In this document: piece after piece, positions 51,554 through 61,680 of the stretch | How the letters are laid out: each line of letters begins with the position of its first letter | Numbering within the stretch: position 1 is the stretch's first letter | Source of the DNA: Guillardia theta CCMP2712 | Taxonomy: Eukaryota > Cryptophyceae > Pyrenomonadales > Geminigeraceae | DNA length: 64,000 bases | Reading direction: 5' to 3' | Assembly: GCF_000315625.1 (NCBI RefSeq) | Contig: NW_005434596.1 | Location: forward strand, 107,173 to 171,172 | Made by a program: the position numbers and the translations under genes | The notes under the pieces: model-generated | Told to the model about the DNA's origin: nothing | What the model saw: only the letters and a program-made list of their open reading frames with translations | The model's database searches: none

Positions 51554-52408
51554 TCAACGGACTTTATTCTCCTTCAATGTCTCATAATCCGTAAACAACA
51601 TCACATCATCTTCTGAATCCCAACCTCTACCCTCTGTCGTTCCCTCTCCAAACATATCCGAGCCGACTTGGCTCTGCGACTCCTCCTCCCAACATGACCC
51701 TCCTGGCATCCGAAGCATCAACTCCTCCTCATCGTCGTGCTCCGCGGCAAGGCTTAGCCCTTCGCTCGCCAAGAAGCTCATCCATCCCTTGCTTCCTGTA
51801 CCGACACCTTCCCCCTCCCCCTCCCCCTCCCCCTCCTCCTCCCCCTCGAGCGCCTCCGTGCAGCTCCGCCCCGTCCTCATGCACCGTATGCATGGCCGCC
51901 CCTCGTCGCATCCCACCTTGGATCGCCGGCATCGGCTGCATGCTCGCCTCACCTGCTTCCTCCTACGCTGCAGCTGGCACGCCGACCACATGTCCAGCTG
52001 CTGCCAGCTACTCGGCATCTGCACGCGTGCAAAAAGCCCCTGCTCTCGCGCCCACCCGCTCAAAGTACACGCGTAGCTCTCCAGACACTCCCCGCACGCC
52101 TGCGCGACGTTGGTCTTGCACCTGGAGCAGGGCCTCTCCATGCTGCAGCGGATCTTCTTCTGCCGGCAGCCTTCGCAGGACCGGCGCTGGACCTCCGCCC
52201 CCGGCAAGCCCATCCCAGCCGTCGAGGACGCAGCCCTGGGCAGCCCGCCTGCGTAGGCCAAGCAGGCCTGGCCGCATCCCTGGCGCTGGCAGCGGGAGCA
52301 GGGACGGGAGTTATCGCACTTGACCTTGTGCACCTTGCAGCGGAGGCAGGCGACGAAGGCACGGGAGGGAGCAGGGGAAGGGAGAGAGGGGGAAGGGAAC
52401 GGAAGCAT
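51554..52408 (-). CDS. Three-cluster Zn2Cys6-type DNA-binding protein, paralogue 1
   Basis: Intronless, 284 residues. Three cysteine clusters fit the fungal Gal4-type pattern C-x2-C-x6-C-x5-C-x2-C-x6/8-C: ACLRCKVHKVKCDNSRPCSR (residues about 20-50), SCEGCRQKKIRCSMERPCSR (about 77-109) and ACSRCRRSKVGCDEGRPCIR (about 155-182). Each has the basic residues between cysteines 2 and 3 expected for DNA contact. A Glu/Gly low-complexity stretch and an acidic C-terminal tail (SEDDVMLFTDYETLKE) could activate transcription. No middle-homology domain was seen. Zn2Cys6 factors are best known from fungi and normally have one cluster; three per chain is unusual. Start MLPFPSPSLPSP; upstream sequence differs from paralogue 2. 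Confidence 0.8.
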   Translation of the reverse strand: MLPFPSPSLPSPAPSRAFVACLRCKVHKVKCDNSRPCSRCQRQGCGQACLAYAGGLPRAASSTAGMGLPGAEVQRRSCEGCRQKKIRCSMERPCSRCKTNVAQACGECLESYACTLSGWAREQGLFARVQMPSSWQQLDMWSACQLQRRRKQVRRACSRCRRSKVGCDEGRPCIRCMRTGRSCTEALEGEEEGEGEGEGEGVGTGSKGWMSFLASEGLSLAAEHDDEEELMLRMPGGSCWEEESQSQVGSDMFGEGTTEGRGWDSEDDVMLFTDYETLKENKVR

Positions 52409-52569
52409 CGAGCGTTCAATCTTCCAGCGTGCAGGGTGTGCCGGGAATCTAGGCTACGGTAAAATGTTATTAGTAGTATCCTCGTTATAAACTTGTAATC
52501 ATTTTCGGAGTCGGAGTCGGCGGGTTTGATAGTCAGCATCGGAATGTCACAGACCGGAAATCCTCTCAC

Positions 52570-54270
52570 AGTTTCATTTTATGTTTAAAAAGGTGCGGGA
52601 TGTTAGCATCCCCGAATCGTTGTAGTCTCGGGTCTATTTATATGTAGTCAACCCACATATGTTTTTTTTTCCACCCGCTCGTTCCCCCTTCAGGCTCCTG
52701 CTCGCGTGCCCCTGGCTGCAAGGTATGTTCCCACATGCTTGCAAGTTCAGTGGACTTCACTATTCCAATATCTCGCGCAGTTACCGACCGAATAAGCACC
52801 AGCCTGACTGCCTGCTGGATAACTTAGGTAAGGTTCTCTGTTCGTCACGCACATTTTAACGTTCGTTGCATCGCCAGGGCGACAGAAGTGGAAGGAAAAC
52901 AGATGAACAGATATCTGCACGTCTTGAAAAAAATGAACAGATATCTGCACGTCTTGAAAAAACATGTAGGCGCCAGCGTGAAAGCAGAGAAATGAGGGAA
53001 TTAAAATGACATCTGGATCTTCTTTGTTAGAGTGTCGATCTGAGATGATGTGCATGAAGTTTTGTTAGGCAATATCACATGATACTCTTCTCAGCAACCA
53101 CCTTTCCGAGGCTTGCCATTCCTCTGGATGTGACGGCGGCAACAAAGATGGGTTCGCTCCGGTTTCTTTCCGAACCGTGAATTATTATGCACTCCTCGAT
53201 AGGCACTGATGGTTTCGCTGATCTACGTTACCTTACTGACTGAAACTTGGAGCAGTTTGTAAGCAGCGGTGCTAATGTGTTGAACTTCAAGTTCTGAATT
53301 TGCTATTCCGTCATGTGACATCTCAACCTGTTTTTCCTGTTTGTCCTTTCATCCTTCTGAAGCGAAGTGCAGGTTGCAGCATTTGTTAGCAGCCACCACG
53401 AAGGATTCTGCATGCCTCAATATGCTTCATCTTCATCACAGAATTTAGGCAATTCAACCTTACTACAGAAAAGAAATTGAGGTTATGCATGTATTGTTTC
53501 AAGACCGATTTCCTTCGTTTGCAAGGCTACAAATATTCTTGGAATCCAGATAAACAGATCAAGAGAAAGATTTTAAATTTCAGACTTCAGATTGATCAGC
53601 AGAGACTTTGAGTAGATTGACATGAATCAAGGGAAAGAACAGCAAAATAACAAGTTTTTGATCAGCAAGTAAACAGGTTTTCGCTGTCAGGTGCCATTTG
53701 CTTGGAAGAAAGAGTAAGATAACATGGAGATTCAAAGCAATCTTGATTCTTGAGGAGTAGATGATGAAGGATCCAAGAAGAAGGAAGAATGATCCATTGT
53801 GTAGGAAGGACTCAGATTGTCCTGGGTAGAAGAGACTCAGATATGAGATCATTTTCCTTGGAAGAGTCACGCGACACGGTGCATTTCCAGTTTGTACATG
53901 TGTTCAAAAGATAGTTGGGTTTGAGAAAGTGTGAGACTCCTTTCCAAGTATCACCTCATAAGGCAGTAACGATCATCACCTTGTCTTGAGTTAAGATTGC
54001 GGTAACCCTGACAAAGCAAGACTGCATCCATGTGCGTGGAACATGGATCTCAGAAGCAATGACAGCTGATGGTCGACACATTGGATTAGATACGCAACCT
54101 CCAGTGATCACTGTTTGCCACCACTGCTCGGTGTAACATGCTTGAGGTTAAATTTTGATCAAAGCATAAGTGAAATGATCAACCACAAATGAAGTGAAGC
54201 TTTTTACACACCGATGCAGATGCAAGTTTTACTTATTTCTCTAAGTTTTTAATACAAAAAAACATCTGTA
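52570..54270. other. AT-richer spacer without supported genes
   Basis: Open frames are short and not protein-like. A 32-bp direct duplication at about 52897..52965 (ATGAACAGATATCTGCACGT, then CTTGAAAAAA, twice) is the only repeat I noticed. Confidence 0.5.
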
Positions 54271-55236
54271 TCATAACCAAGCACTTGCGCTGTCTTGAAA
54301 AAGCATGGTCTCTTCCTCACAATTGATATGCTCGAAAGATCCGAGTTGGGTCCTTTGAGAATGTGGGATTCCTCCAATCTGACTCCTATTCGACTCCTGT
54401 CCAACCCTTTCTGTCGGAAACAAACTTTCGACCCCAGTCTCATTTCCCCATTCTTCCCATCCTTCAATCCAGTCTCCCCTCCCCTCCATCACTCCTAGGT
54501 TTGCTATCTCCTCACACTCAATCCATCCCTCGCTTCCTGTACCGACACCTTCCTCCTCCCCCTCCCCCTCCTCCTCCCCCTCGAGCGCCTCCGTGCAGCT
54601 CCGCCCCGTCCTCATGCACCGTATGCATGGCCGCCCCTCGTCGCATCCCACCTTGGATCGCCGGCATCGGCTGCATGCTCGCCTCACCTGCTTCCTCCTA
54701 CGCTGCAGCTGACACGCCGACCACATGTCCAGCTGCTGCCAGCTACTCGGCATCTGCACGCGTGCAAAAAGCCCCTGCTCTCGCGCCCACCCGCTCAAAG
54801 TACACGCGTAGCTCTCCAGACAATCCCCGCACGCCTGCGCGACGTTGGTCTTGCACCTGGAGCAGGGCCTCTCCATGCTGCAGCGGATCTTCTTCTGCCG
54901 GCAGCCTTCGCAGGACCGGCGCTGGACCACCGCCCCCGGCAAGCCCATCCCAGCCGTCGAGGACGCAGCCCTAGGCAGCCCGCCTGCGCTCAGCCCCGGA
55001 GAGTCGACGACAGGCCGGGCAGCGTAGGCCAAGCAGGCCTGGCCGCATCCCTGGCGCTGGCAGCGGGAGCAGGGACGGGAGTTATCGCACTTGACCTTGT
55101 GCACCTTGCAGCGGAGGCAGGCGACGAAGGCACGGGAGGGAGCAGGGGAAGGGGCAGGGGGGGAAGGGAATGGATTGGCTGGTATGATTGGAGCGAGGAT
55201 GGATGGAGGGAGCGAGGGTGTCGGTATATCCGACAT
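54271..55236 (-). CDS. Three-cluster Zn2Cys6-type DNA-binding protein, paralogue 2
   Basis: Intronless, 321 residues, start MSDIPTPSLPPSILAPIIPA. The three clusters are almost identical to paralogue 1 down to silent positions. A 12-residue in-frame insertion (ARPVVDSPGLSA) follows cluster 1 (LAYA). After the Glu/Gly stretch the C-terminal tail is unrelated in sequence but again acidic, ending EEETMLFQDSASAWL. A duplicated DNA-binding core with swapped tails suggests regulators sharing a target with different outputs (inference). The gene is tandem and co-oriented with paralogue 1, about 1.9 kb apart. Confidence 0.8.
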   Translation of the reverse strand: MSDIPTPSLPPSILAPIIPANPFPSPPAPSPAPSRAFVACLRCKVHKVKCDNSRPCSRCQRQGCGQACLAYAARPVVDSPGLSAGGLPRAASSTAGMGLPGAVVQRRSCEGCRQKKIRCSMERPCSRCKTNVAQACGDCLESYACTLSGWAREQGLFARVQMPSSWQQLDMWSACQLQRRRKQVRRACSRCRRSKVGCDEGRPCIRCMRTGRSCTEALEGEEEGEGEEEGVGTGSEGWIECEEIANLGVMEGRGDWIEGWEEWGNETGVESLFPTERVGQESNRSQIGGIPHSQRTQLGSFEHINCEEETMLFQDSASAWL

Positions 55237-55484
55237 GGCGAGAGCTGTGTGCTGGATTGCTCAGTTGAAACCCAATGCTTATTTATGATCCCTCATTCTT
55301 TTTTTTCATGAGTATACTGATCCCTTGCGATTGGGATCCGTTTTAATAATATTTTAATAATAACAATCGGTCGAATTGATTTTTAAAATTGTGGTTGGCA
55401 GATGAGATAGAACAAGGGTAGTAGTAAAAACTAGGGAAGGTGCTCCAAAATGGAATAGTTTATAACTCCTTGCTATATGACCAA

Positions 55485-55565
55485 GTCCGAGACTCCGACC
55501 CAAGTCCGAGACTCCGATTACTGAGCTCTGTTACCGTCGTAGTACTAACGGGAGTCGGAGTCACG
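55485..55565. repeat. AGTCCGAGACTCCGA direct and inverted repeats
   Basis: CCAAGTCCGAGACTCCGA occurs twice in tandem, followed by GGGAGTCGGAGTCACGTG in the opposite sense; a related TTCGGAGTCGGAGTCGG is at 52504. Confidence 0.65.
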
Positions 55566-55617
55566 TGAATCAAGTAGCAGTAGCAAGAATGCTAGTTTGA
55601 TTTCTGAAAGTCATCCC

Positions 55618-55740
55618 CACTGATTTTTAACTTAACTTTGAGTAAAGAAGTTGGGAACCGGACCGCATGCCGCCTCACTCATTACTCATTTTACTCAAAG
55701 TTAAGTTAAAGATCTGCACGAGGCCCGGACAATCAGGAGA
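55618..55740. repeat. Inverted pair of the dispersed repeat (hairpin, MITE-like)
   Basis: The left arm TTTAACTTAACTTTGAGTAA (at about 55626) and the right arm TTACTCAAAGTTAAGTTAAA (at about 55691) are perfect reverse complements over at least 20 bp around a spacer of about 45 bp. The right copy continues into GCACGAGGCCCGGACAATCA, matching the reverse of 45838..45856. Confidence 0.85.
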
Positions 55741-55847
55741 CCTTGCTGTGAGAGTCGCTGAGGCCTGAGGCTTGATCCTGACCGTGACGAGGAGAACCAA
55801 AGCCCATCCTGCCAACCGTGCGGTCACCCAAACACATTACTACTGCA

Positions 55848-55990
55848 TGTCCTCGTACTGATTTTTAACTTAACTTTGAGTATCTGTCACTGAAAGTTTA
55901 CTCAAAGCTGACTCACTGGCCTGAGCTTTGAGTGACTCGGCGGAGGCCGCCCGGCCGGGCCGCTGCCCGGCGCGCCCGGGACCGTACTAC
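55848..55990 (+). repeat. Dispersed repeat copy followed by a GC-rich island
   Basis: TCCTCGTACTGATTTTTAAC, then TTAACTTTGAGTATC, then degenerate ACTCAAAG and CTTTGAGTG words, then a GC-rich island (GCCCGGCCGGGCCGCTGCCC) and GGGACCGTACTACTAC. This is the same order (core repeat, island, ACCGTACTAC) seen in part at 45.8-46.0 kb. Confidence 0.75.
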
Positions 55991-56026
55991 TACTTTGTTA
56001 GCGGTTCCGTGCGCCCCCGGGCCTTG

Positions 56027-57143
56027 ATGCCGCATGCCAGCATGATGAGATGGGTGCCTGAAGCGATGATGATGCGCTCTCGTGCGACCAGTCGATGGCC
56101 GACCTCAAGGCGGCAGCAGGTGTGCCATGCGCACAAGGTGAGAGGGGTATCCATGGTTCCCCGCAAGTCGGATCGGGATGTTGTGACTGAGACGAACGGG
56201 AGAAATGCGCCTCCTCCAATGACAGGTTTGAATGTCATCCACAGATGTGATAACTATGTAGTGGTTGACAAACGATACGATTCAAGGATATCAGGAGACT
56301 TCGAGCATACGGTAGAGAAGCTACTGCTGCAAGAGCATGCAGCAATCTTCCCATGTCACCGTCTTGACTACGCCACGTCGGGTGCGATGATTTGGGCTCT
56401 GAACAGCGAGGCAGCGGCTAAGGCGTCCAAGTGCTTTCGAAGACGCAATGTCATCAAGCTGTACCTCGCACTCGTGCAGGGCCACATCGAAGGCCCCACG
56501 CTAGAGGATCTGAAAGCATCTCGTTGGCATGGGCTGCAGGATCCTTACAGGATGCTCGACTGGCCTATTGGCCCCGATGAAGAGCATGGATTCAGGATGA
56601 AGGTGCTGATCCCGAGCCAGGGCGGAAAAGTCTCGCAGACAAGGATGAAGGTAGTGTCAAGGGGGGAATGCTGCGGCAAGAAAGCGTCCAAGGTGATACT
56701 GCAGCCCGAGACTGGACGGAGGCACCAGCTGAGAGTTCACATGTAAGAAGAACCCGACAACGCTGTCGTGCGACTTTGGTCGATGACTTTGCACAGGATG
56801 AAATTTGGGCATCCGATCATTGGGGACGCAACTTACACGGACGATTTTCAGTCTCCCAGGTGACGACGTGGCATCTTTCTGCTGAGGGCTGACGATCTTC
56901 GATGCAGGATGATGCTTCATGCATGGAGCCTCACGTTTGTGAATAGAAGCATACACGGTGAGTCTTTCTGCAATGATCGGAAGGTAGCCAAGACTCACTG
57001 TTGGGATGAAAGATACGGAGAGAAAAGCTGGAGAGAAGGGGGCGAGCAGCGATGCCATGGTCCTGTGCGGTTTGAAGGAGAGCGACGCATCCTTCCTCGC
57101 TCCTGATCCACTAGAGGCCTTCTACGACAGGAAAGACGGATAA
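56027..57143 (+). CDS. RluA-family pseudouridine synthase, RPUSD1-like
   Basis: The main exon runs to 56742, followed by 56797..56859, 56908..56957 and a last exon ending at TAA 57141..57143. Motifs: NYVVVDKRYDSRISGD, CHRLDYATSGAMIWAL (catalytic Asp in HRLD), KLYLALVQGHIEG, SKVILQPETGRRHQLRVHM and KFGHPIIGDATYTDDF, RMMLHAWSLTF. The order matches RPUSD1/RluA enzymes, which convert uridine to pseudouridine in RNA. The catalytic-domain alignment begins at NVIHRCDNYVVVDK, so a start at 56219 (MTGLNVIH) is a strong alternative to 56027. The final exon (ESDASFLAPDPLEAFYDRKD) joins with an uncertain acceptor. It ends 12 bp from the convergent FAHD1 stop. Confidence 0.87.
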
Positions 57144-57155
57144 TGCAATACCGAC

Positions 57156-58093
57156 TCACTCAACCTGAAACTCAACTTTCACGTCCAGCTCCTCGATCCC
57201 TCCTTGTAGCACGTCTCCTCTTCGCACAGGCCCCACACCCTCTGGCGTTCCTGTACGGAAGTGTTCATCCCAGCATTGGGCGGGCCAATCACCTAGCACG
57301 CTCACTCACCAGTGAGGATGAGATCTCCTTCCTCCAGCGTGTGCACAGAGCTGATGGCGGAGATGAGCTGAGGGATGGGGAAGATCATCAAGGATGTCGA
57401 TCCCCTCTGTCTTTCCACTTGGTTCACTTTGCACCAGAGAGTGAGATTGCTCGGATCTTTGACCAGGTCCTTGTGCAAGAAGGAGCCAACGGGCAAGGAG
57501 CTGTCGAAGCCCTTGCAGGCCGTCCATGGCAGCCCCTTCTGCTTGGCCTTGTCTTGCCAGGTTCTCACTGTCATGTCGAACGCCAGGCAGTATCTGTTCC
57601 AGCAGAGCTCACAGACAGAAAGAAGGGCACGAGAGGACGAACTACCCGGCCACGTGGCTCAGTGCCTCCTCTGACTTGATGTTCTTCCCTCCCCTCCCGA
57701 TGACAACCCCGAGCTCGACCTCATGATGGATCTCATCGACTCCTCTTGGGATGATGACGGGCTTCCCCGCTGTCACATAGGACGTGGTGGGCTTCAGAAA
57801 CCAGAACGGCTCGGACGGCACAGGATTGTTCCTGTGATAAGATTACAGAGCGAGGGGGTGTACATGAGCGTGCTGAGAAGTGCGTGAGGAGCAGAGAGGC
57901 ACAGAAGGGAGGAGGAGGGTGGGGAAGAGGAAAGGAGGGAAGGAGAAGAGAGGGAGCTGATGCAAGTAAGTAAGAGTGATGGCATGGTGAAGGAGGTCGG
58001 AGTAAGAGAGTCATCGTACAGTTCCATAGCATGCTTCACGTAGTTCCTTCCTATCGCCACTATCTTCTTCCCTGTACCCACGAAACCTGCCAT
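57156..58093 (-). CDS. FAHD1: Fumarylacetoacetate hydrolase domain protein (acylpyruvase/oxaloacetate decarboxylase, FAHD1)
   Basis: Four exons, 58093..58020, 57831..57646, 57593..57310 and 57250..57156, sum to 213 codons with consistent phases (212 residues). Motifs: KKIVAIGRNYVKHAMEL, EPFWFLKPTTSY, IHHEVELGVVIG (the HxE..E metal site), YCLAFDMTVRTWQDKAKQKG, PWTACKGFDSSLPVG, LMIFPIPQLISAIS, TLEEGDLILTG and GTPEGVGPVRRGD. Length and order are those of human FAHD1, a mitochondrial enzyme cleaving acylpyruvates and decarboxylating oxaloacetate. No clear mitochondrial leader precedes the ATG at 58093. The first intron (58019..57832) holds purine-rich simple sequence. Confidence 0.93.
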
Positions 58094-58135
58094 TGCGACA
58101 AGATCCAAACTGGCGTCGCCCTCATCCAGTCACAC

Positions 58136-58500
58136 TGACCGGGCCCCGGGGGGACCGGGCCCGGGCCGGCTGAGCCAGGGCAGTGCTGGCGCTTCCACTG
58201 TAAGCCTCAGTGACCGCCACCGCTCGGAGCCTCTGGCAGCCGAGTCGAGTAGCCTCAAGCCTGGCAGTCGCCGCCGAACTTCGGAACCTGTGGAAAGGAT
58301 GATCCGATGAGATGCAATCCAGGTCCGAGACCGTACTACGGTAACTGGCACGGCGCCGAACTTCGGAACCTGCGCCGCCAGTGGCCCGAAAGCCTGATCC
58401 GATGAGATGCAATCCAGGTCCGAGACCGTAACTGGCGCGGCGCCGAAGTTCGGAACCTGCGGCCAGTCGCCCGAAAGGATGATCCTCAATCCAGATCACG
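58136..58500. repeat. Degenerate tandem repeat (about 80-95 bp unit, three copies) next to a GC-rich patch
   Basis: GCCGAACTTCGGAACCTG recurs at about 58272, 58354 and 58440 (GAAGTTCGG in the last). It is accompanied by GATCCGATGAGATGCAATCC and CAGGTCCGAGACCGTA. A GC-rich patch with CCGGGCCCCGGGGGGACCGG opens the array at 58138. Confidence 0.8.
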
Positions 58501-58598
58501 GAAGTTCACTCGGATTTTAAGTACTCTAACATTAATCAGCGGCATACAAATACATTCATAATTCCATGATCGGCGACGATCATTCAACGGTACGGTAA

Positions 58599-60567
58599 CT
58601 ATGGCCCCTGCGAGCGAGTATGGGAAGGATTGTTCTCTGTGAGCTCGGCGAATTGTCTAGTAGCGCAATCGATCCAAGCAGTTCTGACCTGACCCTTCCC
58701 CTTCACGTCGATGATATGCCTGCGGCACAATGTCGTGAGATATCAAAGTTTAAACTAGGGTCAGTCGGAATACCATGGGGGAGTCATGATGCTCTCGGAA
58801 GGGTTGTGCCCGAAGTCTAAGGACGAGTTACTTCAAGTAATGGCGATGCAATCATCTTGTTTCACCTTTGCCGCTATCACCTGCTTTCAATGGAACTGAC
58901 GTCATGCGGAGTTCTTCGCAATATCTCAATGCCGCGTCCTCTGAGAGGTGCAAGTACCCTGAGCACAAGACAAGTCAGGTGACACGACATCTGCAATTCC
59001 ATCGTCACCTGGAGAGCCACTCTGTTCCATGCGCGCTGCAGTGTTCATCGTATCTCCGAACGCACACATGGTGGGAGCAAATTGATTGCTGTCAATGTAG
59101 GCGATGGTGATTGGGCCTGTTGCGATTCCCACACGAATGATAGTCCTTCCGTTCGTCAACATCTCATTGGCGACGTCGACAGCAAATGCAGTCTGGAAGG
59201 CAAACAAGATGAGTCAAAGTTAGCCTCCAGTACAACAAGAGCTACACCCACCATCCTAGTCATTTGATCTTCAGTGATATCGCCTTCGACTGAGTTGGTG
59301 CCCGAGGCGCAGATGTAACAGTCTCCCCGCGTCTGAAATACAAGGGTAAGTCCACACCAGACAGGTCTGACTGCATGACCTCTATCTTCCTGAGATGATG
59401 TTTCACGATTAAGTCTGTGGATACGATCGTCAGCAATCAGAAAGGCTTCACATGTCTTGTCAATCATACTTTCTATCTTGCAGTGCACTTGTGTCATCCA
59501 AATTGTGATCTGCGAATGAAAAATTGAATGACATGTAAGGTTCCAAAATTATGGATTTACCTCATTGGGAGACAGCTGTGTGCATTTCTTTGTGAATCCA
59601 ACAATGTCCAGAAATAACACCTGATGACACATTAAGATTGTAGAGAAAACCAAAGCAACAAGACAAACCGTAGCAACGCTGTACTCTTCGGGAGCTGGAA
59701 GCAGTCCAGAGGCAACGATCTTGCCAGCACTTGAGCCTGTACTCCAAGTCAGCTCTGGAACTCAATTGATTGAGCTTTCAAGTACCATAAAGAACCTCAG
59801 CGGCTGAGTGCCACAGACCAACAGACATTTCGCTCTCTGACAAAGAAGGTGAGACTCTCGTTGAGAAGAACACAAGATGCAAGACCTCTGGGACTACCCC
59901 CTTCTTGCTCTCTCGTTTCAAAAGGAGCAATCATCGCATAAAAAATGCAATCATCCGAGCCGACATGAAGATCCTGTCCTAGTGTTCGAATAATTACATT
60001 CGCTTGAAATATTGTCCCATCCAATCGTTGAAGGCCAACGTTTCTGAGAGGATGCAAAAGAGATCCGGGAAGAGACCCTTGATTAAGAGCATGCCATACC
60101 CATTCTTTGTGTATTCTCCGCATTGCCGGAGGCAGGAGCTCATGAACAGTTTGCGGAAGAGAGTCAATATCCTCGCTACCCCATCCAAGCATTTTTCGTA
60201 ATCTATGATTGACATGAACAATCTTCAACTCCGATCCTTTGCATACAACCATTCCAAGGGCTCTTGCGCCTGGGCAAATAGCACTTGCAGCATTGAACGC
60301 TTGCGTGAGGATGTATTGTCTCGAATCACTGTCCGAGATCGGTTTTCGGAAATAATTGGAGGGAAGGAATCTTAAAAAATCTACGCCTATCCTTGAATAC
60401 AACCATCTCAAGGTCGAAACAGAGCTCTCGCAAGAGCCGTTCGGATTCGACCCATCGGAGTTGGAAAGCAAGCTCTTGAAGAGTTGTTTCAGAGTGTAGC
60501 CAGCAAATATCCCTACTGCGAAAACAAACGTTTGTGATTTCCCGATCTCTATCAGGTATGTATCCAT
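58599..60567 (-). CDS. Membrane-anchored PAS-domain class III nucleotide cyclase
   Basis: Start MDTYLIEIGKSQTFVFAVGI at 60567, with one N-terminal hydrophobic segment. A PAS-like domain follows (about residues 100-210: LGMVVCKGSELKIVHVNHRL, GWGSEDIDSLPQTVHELL, LQRLDGTIFQANVIIRTLG). After small introns comes a class III catalytic domain: VLFLDIVGFTKKCTQLSPNE (first metal Asp), RGDCYICASG (second metal Asp), IIRVGIATGPITIAYID, CAFGDTMNTAARMEQSG (transition-state Asn and Arg) and a final HIIDVKGKGQVRTAWI. It ends at TAG 58601..58599. The metal Asps and Asn/Arg are intact, so it should be catalytic. ATP versus GTP preference is unclear. The second-to-last junction near 58.75-58.85 kb is uncertain. 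Confidence 0.88.
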
Positions 60568-61289
60568 TCTGGTTTGTTATATGACCTCACTGTCTCACGC
60601 ACATGCAGGAGCCCTGCTTCACAGAACCGCTGCACCAGACGCTTAGTTCCAGCCTGGCGATCCAAGGGACGACGAGGAAGTGCTTCTGTGCGGATTGTTG
60701 GTATGAAGGCTCTGCAAAAACTAAGATTTCAAGAAAGGAAAGCTCAACTCGCCACTCGATTTCAAAGGATAAAGCAAGGAGATAATAGAGTTGGCCATGA
60801 AGGCAAAGGAGGCAGGGGGAAGGGGAAGGTAAATGAAGAAGACGAACAACCAAAGGTGGTGTGTGCGTGAGGAGGGGCAGGGGGGGGGGGATGAACAAGG
60901 CTAACAAACCGACGATAGTATGGTCGTCACGACAGATCAAATCCTGAACAGATCTAAAGGAAAAATGCGAATACATCACATCATGGTTGGGGAAAGGACC
61001 AAGAGCGCTTAACGATGTCAGGGAGGAATTATTTCTCAGAACACGAGTTCAAGAAAAGCCGCTACATGCCTCAGAAACTGAAAAAGATGCAAAGGGCAAA
61101 AGCGGACAATTCATCTAGTAGAGGAAGGGCGGGGGGAGAGGGACGACATCGGAGCATGGAGCAGGCAGGGGGCGAGCGGGGAGGGAGGTGGAGGGACAGC
61201 GGGAGTTGGGGTGCGGAAGGATGAGGGTCATGTTGTGACCGATGTGAAATGAAGGGCATGCAGCAGGGGTGGGGGTCGATGAAATCTGT

Positions 61290-61680
61290 TCTACAAGGGT
61301 AGGGTACTCAACTACTCACTTTGTGTGGGTGGGTACTTCAATGTCTACATGGGTCATAATAAATCAGTACCTATTTAAGGGGTACACAGCCGAAAAATGA
61401 TCGTTCTACGGGTGGGTACCACACTGTCTACGGGTAGGTTTACAGTCATATCCACATTGAGAAGAGATGTGGTTTGAAGATAGGTGAATACTGGGGTACT
61501 GGGATCTCTAAATTGGTGACATCGAGTTCATGGGGGTGGGGGTGGTAACCATGTTCAACATGCCATGAAGAGGTCTTTGCTTACATGGGGTCATACCTCT
61601 CGGAAATGAGGTAGGTGGGGTAGGTAAGGAAACTGATCTCGAACGGGGTAGTTCACTATAGAAAGGACGGGTGAATGACA
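61290..61680 (-). promoter_or_regulatory. GGGTA-rich (C-rich on minus strand) region upstream of the cyclase
   Basis: Repeated GGGTAGGGTACTC, GGGTGGGTAC, GGGGTACAC, CGGGTGGGTACC and ACGGGTAGG. Seen from the cyclase strand this is the same TACCC-rich signature found upstream of plus-strand genes. Otherwise 60568..62327 shows no convincing gene. Confidence 0.35.

Noticed and set aside
51694-52323. 209-codon plus-strand frame opposite Zn2Cys6 paralogue 1
   Set aside because: Antisense shadow; the minus frame has three exact cysteine clusters.
53580-53870. 96-codon minus-strand frame with hydrophobic segments
   Set aside because: AT-rich spacer, no conserved motif, no supporting neighbours.
61015-61221. 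69-codon basic frame starting MSGRNYFSEHEFKKSRYMPQ
   Set aside because: Short, purine-rich after the first 30 codons, no splice context or family; kept out of the gene list.
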